Assembly (NCBI GenBank): GCA_964578835.1
Contig: CAZOEL010000007.1
Span: 1-64,000, forward strand
DNA length: 64,000 nucleotides
DNA from: CAZOEL01 sp964578835
GTDB lineage: Bacteria > Desulfobacterota > Syntrophobacteria > Syntrophobacterales > Syntrophobacteraceae
Direction of reading: 5' to 3'
A program made the position numbers and the translations under genes. Positions 43,846 to 51,417 of this stretch are shown one piece after another. The notes under the pieces were generated by a model, which saw only the letters and a program-made list of their open reading frames with translations, did no database searches and was not told the origin of the DNA. Position 1 is the stretch's first letter. Every line of letters starts with the position of its first letter.

Positions 43846-45435
43846 ATGGCGGAAGTCAAGATCTACGATACAACTCTACGGGACGGAACACAGGCCGAAG
43901 ATTTTACGCTCTCGATGGAAGACAAGATCCGGATCGCGCTCAAACTGGACGATCTCGGGATTCACTACATCGAGGGGGGCTGGCCGGGATCGAATCCCAA
44001 GGATGTTTCCTTTTTCAAAGAAATTAGAAACTACCAGTTAAAATGCTCGGAAATCGCAGCCTTCGGCTCCACTCATCACCATGGAAAGACGGCCGAGTCG
44101 GACGGCAATCTGAAGGCTCTCCTTGCGGCAAAAACGCCGGTCATAACGATATTCGGCAAGAGCTGGCCGGTTCATGTTCGAGACGCTCTGCATACTACGC
44201 TCGAGCGCAACCTGGAGCTCATTCGCGATAGCCTGGCTTTTTTGCGACCTCACGCCAAGACGCTTTTCTATGATGCCGAGCATTTCTTTGACGGGTTCAA
44301 AGAAGACCGCGAGTATGCGCTGGCGACCCTTGGAAAGGCGCTGGAGGGCGGAGCCGAGTGTCTGGTCCTCTGCGACACGAACGGCGGAAACATTCCCAGC
44401 GTCATTCAGGAAATCATAGGTGTGGTGAAAGAGCGATACCCGGATGCGCCTCTTGGCATTCATGTCCATAACGATGGAGATCTGGCGGTTGCAAACTCGC
44501 TTGCGGCAGTCGAGGCCGGGGTCGTCCATGTCCAGGGCACCATAAACGGTGTGGGCGAACGCTGCGGAAACGCCAATCTTTGCTCTATCATCCCCAATCT
44601 TTGCCTGAAGATGGGAATCCAGTGCCTGCCCGGGGATAGCCTCCAGAAGCTTCGTCCGACAAGCCGTTATGTCCTGGAGCTTGCCAATTTGCCGCCGAAC
44701 CGCTACCAGCCTTATGTGGGGCGGAGCGCTTTCGCCCACAAAGGAGGAGTCCACATTAGCGCCGTGGAGAGGAATCCATCGACGTACGAGCATATTGACC
44801 CTGCTTGTGTCGGAAATAAGAGGCGCGTTTTGGTTTCCGACCTTTCCGGGCGCGCGACCATCATGCGCAAGGCTGAGGACTTTGGCTTGAACCTTTGCCG
44901 GTCGGACCCGGTGGCGATGCAGGTTTTGGAAGAGCTTAAGGATCTAGAGAATCAGGGCTTCCAGTTCGAGGCTGCCGAAGCCAGCTTCGAGCTCCTCATC
45001 AACAAGGCGATGGGCAAGAGCAAAAAATATTTCGAGCTGGTCGGCTTCCGCGTCATTGACCAGAAGATGCGCGATGATGGCGCGCCGGTTTCAGAGGCTA
45101 CGATCAGGGTAAAGGTCGGGGGAAGCGAAGAACATACCGCCGCCCTTGGCAAGGGCCCTGTAAACGCGCTGGATAACGCTCTTCGCAAGGCCTTGGAGAA
45201 ATTCTATCCAGAGCTCAAAGACATGGAGCTGAGCGATTACAAAGTTCGAGTGCTCCCGGGGCGAGACGGCACGGCGGCTCGTGTTCGCGTGCTCATCGAA
45301 TCCACGGATGGTGTCGATAGCTGGAGCACTGTCGGAGTTTCTCTGGATATCATAGAAGCGAGCTGGCAGGCCTTGGTCGACAGCATCAACTATAAAATGT
45401 ACAAAACGGAAAAACTGACGCCTAAGTGTCAATGA
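43846..45435 (+). CDS. cimA: (R)-citramalate synthase
   Basis: A 529-residue enzyme of the CimA type. The N-terminus IYDTTLRDGTQAEDFTLS carries the arginine and metal-binding aspartate, and IHVHNDGDLAVANSLAAVEAG carries the HxH metal site. The HMGL barrel is followed by a C-terminal regulatory/dimerisation domain (RVRVLIESTDGVDSWSTVGVS). It condenses pyruvate with acetyl-CoA to citramalate, the threonine-independent entry to isoleucine. Length and the GGWPGSNPKD motif favour CimA over isopropylmalate synthase. Its position behind lysC is typical of amino-acid synthesis clusters. Confidence 0.94.
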   Translation: MAEVKIYDTTLRDGTQAEDFTLSMEDKIRIALKLDDLGIHYIEGGWPGSNPKDVSFFKEIRNYQLKCSEIAAFGSTHHHGKTAESDGNLKALLAAKTPVITIFGKSWPVHVRDALHTTLERNLELIRDSLAFLRPHAKTLFYDAEHFFDGFKEDREYALATLGKALEGGAECLVLCDTNGGNIPSVIQEIIGVVKERYPDAPLGIHVHNDGDLAVANSLAAVEAGVVHVQGTINGVGERCGNANLCSIIPNLCLKMGIQCLPGDSLQKLRPTSRYVLELANLPPNRYQPYVGRSAFAHKGGVHISAVERNPSTYEHIDPACVGNKRRVLVSDLSGRATIMRKAEDFGLNLCRSDPVAMQVLEELKDLENQGFQFEAAEASFELLINKAMGKSKKYFELVGFRVIDQKMRDDGAPVSEATIRVKVGGSEEHTAALGKGPVNALDNALRKALEKFYPELKDMELSDYKVRVLPGRDGTAARVRVLIESTDGVDSWSTVGVSLDIIEASWQALVDSINYKMYKTEKLTPKCQ

Positions 45436-45476
45436 GGTATACGCCTCGCGGCCAAAGTTCATGGTAGTTTTCAAGA

Positions 45477-45591
45477 GATGCTGGATGCTTGATTCTGGAT
45501 GTCATATGCTGGATGAAGACCGGGCGGCGTGAGTATGGAAGATTCTATCATGCGTCTGGAGTCCGGCGTCTAGATGCTCGCATCCAGCATC
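45477..45591. repeat. GATGCTGGATGC inverted repeat pair
   Basis: GATGCTGGATGC at 45477-45488 and its exact reverse complement at 45580-45591 bracket a segment containing two more partial copies (TTCTGGATGTC, TGCTGGATGAA). The block sits in the gap after cimA. Related motifs occur near 33866, 49278 and 62196, so it appears to be a dispersed repeat family. Confidence 0.7.
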
Positions 45592-45676
45592 ATCCTTACT
45601 GATGCCTGGGTTGCGTCAGCCTGCGCCATGTGATCGCTCATCGCTTTTCTTCCCTCCTCGAGATTGAGCTGTCGCT

Positions 45677-47104
45677 ATGAAGACTTTGATCGTAAACGCC
45701 AACCGTTGCTTCAATCCCGCGCCAGTCATGCCTCTGGGAGCATGCATCGTGGCTGAGGCTGTTGAACGAGCGGGCTTCAGAGCGTCTTTGCTCGATCTCA
45801 TGTTTCAGTCCAACCCGGCTGGGGCTCTCAAAGCGGCAATCGAGAGCGAAAGGCCGGACTTGGTCGGCCTTTCAGTGCGTAATATCGACAATACCGATCT
45901 GGATTATCCCGTCGCTTTCTATAAAGAGCTCGGGCCTCTGATGGATGTGATCAGAAAGGAGACTCGCGCTCCTGTTGTGCTCGGCGGAGCGGCGCTTGGG
46001 GTAATGCCCCGAGAGCTCCTCAGGCATACCGGCGCGGAGTGGGCGGCGCTGGGGGACGGCGAGTCAGCGCTTCCAGCTCTTTTGACCAAGCTTTCCCGTG
46101 GAGAGTCGCCAAGGGATGCGTTTGGGCTTGGATGGCTTGAAGACGAGCTGCTTGTTGAAAACCCACAGGCTTTGTCATCTTCTCTCGATACCTGCATATT
46201 TCCTCGTTTTGAGAGGTGGATCGATGTCGCTTCCTATGCATCCCGCCTTGCGACCGTTCCGATCCAAACCAAGCGTGGATGTCCGTATAAATGCGTTTAC
46301 TGCACCTACCAGGCGCTCGAAGGGACCGGCTATCGCCTTTCTTCACCCGAATCTGTCGCGCACGCAGTGGAGCGTCTCTCCGCCATCGGACTCAAGGATC
46401 TCGAGTTTGTCGATAATGTGTTCAACTCCCCTTACGACCACGCCATGGGCATCTGCGAGCGCATAGCGCGATTGAAAACCGGGGCTCGTTTGCAAAGCCT
46501 CGAGCTCAATCCGCTTTTTCTTGACGATGCTCTGCTTTCGGCGATGGAGGCCGCCGGTTTTTGCGGGATTGGCGTTACGGTCGAAAGCGGTTCTGATAAG
46601 GTGTTGAGCCGCCTGCGCAAATCATTTCATATCGAAGACGCCTACAGAGCAGCGGAAGCAATAAGGCGCCACAATATCCCTTGCCTTTGGCTCTTCATGC
46701 TCGGAGCCCCCGGGGAAACAGAGGAGACTCTTCAGGAGACTTTCCGGTTCGCAGAGCGTGCGCTTCGTCCTCGAGATGCGGCCTATTTCAACCTCGGGGT
46801 GAGAATCTATCCCGGTACGGAGCTCGATCGAATAGCAAGGGCTGAAGGGCTCCTCCAGTTGGCTTCCGACGAAATGCTTGACGCCGTTTTCTACATTTCT
46901 CCTGAAATTGATCGAACCCGGCTTGAGAGTAAGCTCAAGAAATTCATGGCGTCTCATATGAATTGCCTTAGCTCCGGTTCCATAAGCCTCCCACTGCTTC
47001 CGATCATTCACAGAATTGCGTACAATTTTGGCCTCAGGCCTCCTTTATGGAAGCACACTCGCTACATTCGTCGCCTCCTGCGGATTTTCATGCCGGACAT
47101 CTAA
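45677..47104 (+). CDS. B12-binding-domain radical SAM protein
   Basis: A 475-residue protein. The N-terminal Rossmann-like cobalamin-binding domain spans about residues 1-150 (VGLSVRNIDNTDLDYP, VVLGGAALGVMP). The radical SAM core has KRGCPYKCVYCTYQALEG near residue 200 and the SAM-pocket strands IGVTVESGSDKVLSRLRKSF and LWLFMLGAPGETEETL. A C-terminal helical part follows. Members of this class perform methylations, ring formations or other modifications; the substrate is not predictable. The gene is followed immediately by the ComEA-like gene, with a good ribosome binding site between. Confidence 0.9.
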   Translation: MKTLIVNANRCFNPAPVMPLGACIVAEAVERAGFRASLLDLMFQSNPAGALKAAIESERPDLVGLSVRNIDNTDLDYPVAFYKELGPLMDVIRKETRAPVVLGGAALGVMPRELLRHTGAEWAALGDGESALPALLTKLSRGESPRDAFGLGWLEDELLVENPQALSSSLDTCIFPRFERWIDVASYASRLATVPIQTKRGCPYKCVYCTYQALEGTGYRLSSPESVAHAVERLSAIGLKDLEFVDNVFNSPYDHAMGICERIARLKTGARLQSLELNPLFLDDALLSAMEAAGFCGIGVTVESGSDKVLSRLRKSFHIEDAYRAAEAIRRHNIPCLWLFMLGAPGETEETLQETFRFAERALRPRDAAYFNLGVRIYPGTELDRIARAEGLLQLASDEMLDAVFYISPEIDRTRLESKLKKFMASHMNCLSSGSISLPLLPIIHRIAYNFGLRPPLWKHTRYIRRLLRIFMPDI

Positions 47105-47118
47105 AGGAGGATCTATAC

Positions 47119-47679
47119 ATGGAGAATTCACCCGCTGTCCGCGCCGCGTTGTTGTCCGGCATTCTCGTCTTTGCCATTCTTCTCTCGAGGCATTATCAGC
47201 AAAGCCGCCCTTTGCCGGAAAGCGCTCCGCTTCCGGTTTTTGTCGACGTTCAAGGCGATGTCGTGAGCCCCGGCGTTTATATTCTGAACGGACCGTCAGC
47301 TACTGTGGCAGATGCTATGAAAGCTGCCGGAGGCGTCACTGGAAGACAGTGGGAAGAGCTCTCTGAAGAGTTGTTGAACAGTCGAATCGAGACAGGCAGG
47401 CTGCTCCGCGTCATGTCTTCATCATCCGATGGGACGGTTGAAATCCGTTTTGAGCAAATGCCCGCCGCAGCGCGCCTCACCATGGGATTGAAGCTCGACG
47501 TCAATGTGGCTTCCAAGGACGACCTACTCCTTATTCCCAATATGAAGCCTGATGTCGCAGCGGCAATTGTAAACCGCAGAATGGAGAAGGCTTGGCAAAG
47601 CCTTCAGGAATTGGACGAGATATCTGGCGTCGGACCGAAAACAATCGAAAAATGGAAACCTTATCTCTCCGTACAATGA
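47119..47679 (+). CDS. ComEA-like helix-hairpin-helix protein
   Basis: A 186-residue membrane-anchored protein. One N-terminal TM segment (about residues 8-24) precedes an SLBB-type domain (FVDVQGDVVSPGVYILNG, TVADAMKAAGG) and a C-terminal double helix-hairpin-helix (LDVNVASKDDLLLIPNMKP, LQELDEISGVGPKTIEKW). This is the ComEA layout, a DNA receptor for uptake in competent bacteria. ATG 47119 has AAAGGAGGA seven bases upstream. Neither ComEC nor ComF is near, so the link to transformation is uncertain. Confidence 0.88.
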   Translation: MENSPAVRAALLSGILVFAILLSRHYQQSRPLPESAPLPVFVDVQGDVVSPGVYILNGPSATVADAMKAAGGVTGRQWEELSEELLNSRIETGRLLRVMSSSSDGTVEIRFEQMPAAARLTMGLKLDVNVASKDDLLLIPNMKPDVAAAIVNRRMEKAWQSLQELDEISGVGPKTIEKWKPYLSVQ

Positions 47680-48275
47680 GAGTCAAGAAATGCCATGCCT
47701 TGACTCAGGGCTAACTTGTTCTGCGATGATTGAACAATCGCAACGCCGGGTTAGCCTCTATTCCAGTTGCTCTGCGTTGGAGTCAGCCCCGAAGGGGCGA
47801 AATACCATAGCCCGGGGCATCGCCCTGGGTATAGAGATCCCGTCATATTCTCCAAGCCCTGTAAGGGCGAGATAACCACTTTCCGGATATTCCTCCCATA
47901 TGGGCTATCACAGGAAGCATTTGGGAGCGAAGTGCAGGGCAAAAGATCCCGCACACATGGTCACTTGTGAATCAGAACAAATTGACCGTGTGCCCTGACT
48001 TCGGCCTATCGGCAATTCCTGCATATTTGGTCCGGCTTGAATGATGCCTTTCGTTAAAAGCAATCCGTCCTCAGACAACATTTTTTCGTCGAAGATAAGA
48101 CGATGCAGATATGCTGCGGATTTGCTCTTTTTCAGTGTTTGAGGGGTCTCCGAGAGAATGCGTTCTCCCTTGCAAAGCTGAGAAATATCTTTATCATTGT
48201 TTGGCCGTTGTTGATTCCGCAAGCTTGTATATCGAGAAGATTCATAAGGGGAAAGAGGGGCTTTTGAGAGTGAAG
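47680..48275. other. intergenic stretch with REP-like repeat
   Basis: About 600 bases without a supported gene. A 168-codon frame on the minus strand has repeat-derived, low-information sequence. The left half contains the repeat listed at 47786-47873. An imperfect hairpin (GCACACATGGTCA with TGACCGTGTGC) lies near 47950-47992. Confidence 0.45.
47786..47873. repeat. palindromic intergenic repeat (GCCCC-GAA-GGGGC type)
   Basis: It begins with a tight GCCCC-gaa-GGGGC hairpin at 47786-47798, then GAAATACCATAGCCCGGGGCATCG split around CCCTGGGTAT, then a GCCCTGTAAGGGC hairpin near 47861-47873. This arrangement, hairpins flanking an ATACC...GGGTAT core, resembles repeats I know from many environmental bacterial genomes. 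The protein-like frames across it are artefacts. Confidence 0.6.
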
Positions 48276-49109
48276 ATGAGGTCGTGTCAGGGCTATTTGC
48301 TGTGTCTGGTTGCACTCCATCTTTTCTGCGCATGCACGAGAACCGTGAGCACGGTCCCCCCACCCCCATGTCCTCCTGGCTATGCGCAGACTCAGCCTTC
48401 GCAGCGGCCTTCATCGCCTTCTTCTTCTTCGAGATCCGGAGTCTGCGTTATCGAGAAGTCTCTGAAGAATCTCGGCGGCGCTCGAAATATCACGCATGAG
48501 GTGGGGCCTCTCGAGACGGTCTGGAGGCTTTCCAGGATGTATGATGTTTCCGTTGAAGAGATCTATGCCGCCAATGGTCTCAGAAAGGGAGCTTCTCTGC
48601 AAATAGGTCAGAAGCTCATCATCCCTAATGCGAAGATGTTGCGGCACGTCATTCCGATCTATCCGAACAACCAGTGGCAATATATCATCATTCACCATAC
48701 AGCCACCGATATAGGAAATGCCACGCTTGTGAACAGGTCGCATCAGGACCGGGGATTCTGGAATGGCCTTGGCTACCATTTTATAATTGACAACGGCACC
48801 ATGGGGAAGGGCGACGGTCAGATAGAAGTTGCTCCACGGTGGATAAAGCAGCAAACTGGAGCGCACTGCAAGGCTGGGGGCATGAATGATAAGGGCATCG
48901 GAATCGCCCTCGTCGGCAATTTCAATGTAGACCTTCCTACCGTGAACCAGCTTCAATCCCTTGATTATTTGATTAAGGTCCTGCGTCAGCATTATCCAAT
49001 CGGTCCAAGCCGCATCATGGGACACCGAGACGTGGACGGGGCCAGCACCGATTGCCCCGGCAAACGTTTTCCGTGGACTTCGGTCCGACAACGTCTCGGA
49101 TCACAGTAG
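48276..49109 (+). CDS. LysM-domain N-acetylmuramoyl-L-alanine amidase, probable lipoprotein
   Basis: A 277-residue exported cell wall enzyme. The N-terminus MRSCQGYLLCLVALHLFCAC looks like a lipoprotein signal with the acceptor Cys near 20. A LysM domain follows (about 70-115: VGPLETVWRLSRMYDVSVEE, IQIGQ-type end), then an amidase_2 domain with the zinc histidines in IIIHHTATDIG and MGHRDVDGASTDCPG, and the intact GYHFIIDNG. It cleaves the amide between N-acetylmuramic acid and L-alanine. The start is ATG 48276, or GTG 48270 with AGAGGGG nine bases upstream. It may act in peptidoglycan recycling or cell separation. Confidence 0.9.
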   Translation: MRSCQGYLLCLVALHLFCACTRTVSTVPPPPCPPGYAQTQPSQRPSSPSSSSRSGVCVIEKSLKNLGGARNITHEVGPLETVWRLSRMYDVSVEEIYAANGLRKGASLQIGQKLIIPNAKMLRHVIPIYPNNQWQYIIIHHTATDIGNATLVNRSHQDRGFWNGLGYHFIIDNGTMGKGDGQIEVAPRWIKQQTGAHCKAGGMNDKGIGIALVGNFNVDLPTVNQLQSLDYLIKVLRQHYPIGPSRIMGHRDVDGASTDCPGKRFPWTSVRQRLGSQ

Positions 49110-49585
49110 CGCAGCCATGCGCGTAGGCGCCATCGGCTGAAAAAATGGTTGGCGCGCATAAGGGTTGGGATACGCCACCCGATCATGCTGAGGTATCGAA
49201 GCATGATCGGGGCTGTTCGCCCTTCGTTATCTCAGGGCGAACGGGACACCCCAACCCTTATGCGCGCCAACAAAAAATGCTGGATTCCAGATGCTGGAGA
49301 TGTCGGACAAAGATGTCCAACTTCCACATGGTTGAGGCAGCGCCCGCAGGCTCTTGTCTGACCGGGCTCGACATGCGCCTTCGGTCGCAGTTTTCTGTCT
49401 ACGGCTCTGCGATATTGTTCTTTGATAGATTTTCTTATAGAATTTTACATTTATAATTATTGCTGTGCTCAGCTATTGATGTTTGGGCGCGACATATGGA
49501 AGCCGCCGATGTTGCCGAGATGCTCCGCGTGGTGATGGTTCCGAACCTGAATTTCATGCAAAAGTTAGCTTTGAAGGAGGCGCAT
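49110..49585. other. intergenic stretch with MITE-like element
   Basis: No gene is supported. It holds the 124-bp element described at 49148-49271. To the right is a partial GATGCTGGAT-type repeat (49278-49304) and a low-complexity leader to the U32 gene. Confidence 0.5.
49148..49271. mobile_element. 124-bp MITE-like element with 22-bp inverted ends and 8-bp target duplication
   Basis: The left end GTTGGCGCGCATAAGGGTTG (continuing GG, 49148-49169) is the exact reverse complement of the right end at 49250-49271. Both sides are flanked by the direct repeat AAAAAATG (49140-49147 and 49272-49279), as expected for a target site duplication. Inside lie two perfect hairpins: CCCGATCATGCT/AGCATGATCGGG (49178-49211) and GTTCGCCCT/AGGGCGAAC (49215-49242). 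There is no coding capacity. It would need a transposase supplied elsewhere. Confidence 0.8.
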
Positions 49586-50617
49586 ATGAACGAGCTGTTA
49601 GCCCCTGGTGGGAGTCTGGCAATGGTGGAGGAAGTTTTTTCTCAGGGGGCTGACGCGGTCTATATCGGCTCCAAGGGATTCAGCCGAAGGAAATGCGCCT
49701 GGGAGTTGGAAGATTCTCAAATCAAAGAGTCCATTGATGTCGCAAAGCCCTTTGGAGGGAAGATTAGAATAGCGATCAACGCCGAAGTTCCTCCAGACAG
49801 GTTCATGATCGTTATGGGCAAAATCGCCAAATACGCCGCATGGGGGGCGGAGGGTGTGATCGCCAAGACCCCGGCTCTCATGCAAATGGTGAAGGAGAAT
49901 TTCCCGCAGTTGGTCATACACGCCAGCGTGGGCTGCAACATCCAGACTGCCGCTCAGATGAGCGAGTATAAAGAATATGGCGCTACCCAGATTGTCGCAA
50001 GCACCGAGATAGATAATGTGGAGAAGCTCCGTTCTTTCAAGTTGGCTGCCGATAATCTGGGAATTCAGACTGAAGTGCTGATTCACGGCAACAGATGTGT
50101 TGGTGGCGTGGGTAATTGCTCCTTCCATGAGCTCATAAGCGATTCGTACATCGAACGGAAGTACGTTGATGAGGACGGCAATGAGATCGTGGAGTACGAA
50201 GGCTGGCCCGATAGGAGCGGGAGTTGCTTTCGCCTCTGCCTCCTAACGGACGAGCAACGGCGAAAGGTGTTGGCCCAAAGAGGTCGAAAGAGAGAAGAAA
50301 TAGAGGCTGTCAACGACCGCATTCGCAAACGCCCCAACGTAGCCTTCGCAGTAAATGGAAAAGAGCTCTGGGACTACATGGACCTTGGCCTGCATACCCT
50401 GAAGGTGCAAGGACGCGAATACGCCGTAAACCTCATCGGCCGGATGATATTTCTCTATCGAAGCCTCATAAACGCTCACGCGCAGGGATTGCCGCATGAC
50501 AGCCCGGAGCTGATCCCGCTTCAAAAAGAGCTGGAAGAGATAGCCGCGGATCGAGATCGGGCGCGGATGGAAAAGACGCGAGAGCTCCATCGGAACATCA
50601 AAGGCCTCAATGCCTGA
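49586..50617 (+). CDS. U32 peptidase family protein (probable [4Fe-4S] enzyme)
   Basis: A 343-residue protein of the U32/collagenase-like family. The barrel starts ELLAPGGSLAMVEEVFSQGADAVYIG, typical of the family. Four cysteines in HGNRCVGGVGNCSFHEL and SGSCFRLCLL correspond in position to the iron-sulfur ligands known from UbiU/UbiV and related RNA-modifying members (RlhA, TrhP). ATG 49586 has GAAGGAGG five bases upstream; earlier in-frame ATGs lie in non-homologous sequence. Family members mainly perform anaerobic hydroxylations of RNA or ubiquinone precursors rather than proteolysis. Its substrate is open. Confidence 0.88.
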   Translation: MNELLAPGGSLAMVEEVFSQGADAVYIGSKGFSRRKCAWELEDSQIKESIDVAKPFGGKIRIAINAEVPPDRFMIVMGKIAKYAAWGAEGVIAKTPALMQMVKENFPQLVIHASVGCNIQTAAQMSEYKEYGATQIVASTEIDNVEKLRSFKLAADNLGIQTEVLIHGNRCVGGVGNCSFHELISDSYIERKYVDEDGNEIVEYEGWPDRSGSCFRLCLLTDEQRRKVLAQRGRKREEIEAVNDRIRKRPNVAFAVNGKELWDYMDLGLHTLKVQGREYAVNLIGRMIFLYRSLINAHAQGLPHDSPELIPLQKELEEIAADRDRARMEKTRELHRNIKGLNA

Positions 50618-50648
50618 AATGCTTGATGTGGGATAAGGACCGTCTTAG

Positions 50649-51212
50649 TCAGAGCTTTTTCAGCAGCGGGAGAGCAGTCTTGAATTCCGGAGAGCCGGCT
50701 CTGTTCAGCAGTTCATAAATGATCATTTCGGTTGAACTGATGACGGCCCCTGCTTTTTCCATGCGTCTTAGCGCGGCTTTCTGATTGAAGCGACTTCTGC
50801 ACGCAACCGCGTCTCCGGCAAGGTGTACCTTATAGCCAAGGGAAAGAGCGTTCAGCGCGGTCTGGAGTATGCAAATGTGCGTTTCAATGCCGCTCAACAG
50901 GATCGTTCTCTGGCTATGTTCCTGCATGGCTCGGAGAAAAGCCTCGTCCTGAAAGCAGCTGAATTCAAGCTTGTTATAGATCTTGGGATTTGCGACTTTT
51001 TGGATCAATTCGGGCGTAAATCCGCCCAGCTTCTCCTGGTTCTGCACGGAGAAAAGAACCGGGATGTTCAGGATATTCGCGACGTCGATCAATGCGGCGG
51101 TGTTCCCGGTTAGCCGATCTGCGTCAACACATGGGTCGAGCATCGTCTTCTGGATATCAACCAGTAGCAGCAGACAATCTTCTTTTCTCAAAAGTTCACT
51201 ATGACCTTCCAT
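50649..51212 (-). CDS. isochorismatase-family cysteine hydrolase
   Basis: A 187-residue hydrolase. The catalytic aspartate is in CLLLLVDIQKTM, a lysine candidate in PKIYNKLEFSCF, and the nucleophile cysteine in LLSGIETHICILQTAL. This is the nicotinamidase/isochorismatase-like fold of typical size. The closest pattern, with the GIETHIC motif, is the YcaC-like group of unknown substrate. ATG 51212 has GGAGG five bases before it; an upstream ATG at 51305 is not needed. Convergent with the U32 gene. Confidence 0.9.
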   Translation of the reverse strand: MEGHSELLRKEDCLLLLVDIQKTMLDPCVDADRLTGNTAALIDVANILNIPVLFSVQNQEKLGGFTPELIQKVANPKIYNKLEFSCFQDEAFLRAMQEHSQRTILLSGIETHICILQTALNALSLGYKVHLAGDAVACRSRFNQKAALRRMEKAGAVISSTEMIIYELLNRAGSPEFKTALPLLKKL

Positions 51213-51358
51213 TGTTCCTCCGTGTTCTAAAATCAGTGAATAGATGAGTGAACCAGTTAAAAAGATGAAAGGGTAAGGCGGCTTTTCGCTGTTTGGTATA
51301 AGCATAAGAGGCGGGAAGCCGGTTGTACAGGGGAGATTTGCGGGGCTAATCGACGATT

Positions 51359-51394
51359 GAAAAAAGAAGCCGGCAGAGATTGCTCTCTGCCGGC
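51359..51394 (-). terminator. intrinsic terminator of hppA
   Basis: On the minus strand GCCGGCAGAGA pairs perfectly with TCTCTGCCGGC (stem 51369-51379 with 51384-51394, GCAA loop), followed by TTCTTTTTT. It lies 24 bases after the hppA stop codon. This is a textbook Rho-independent terminator. Confidence 0.95.
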
Positions 51395-51417
51395 CTTTAG
51401 CTACTCAAACAAGCTTC

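Noticed and set aside
47908..48414. 168-codon minus-strand frame upstream of the amidase
   Set aside because: Low-information composition, overlaps the amidase start and repeat region; no family match.
49140..49279. Simple bidirectional terminator instead of a mobile element
   Set aside because: The 22-bp ends are 80 bases apart, enclose two independent hairpins and are flanked by an 8-bp direct repeat, which a terminator would not explain.
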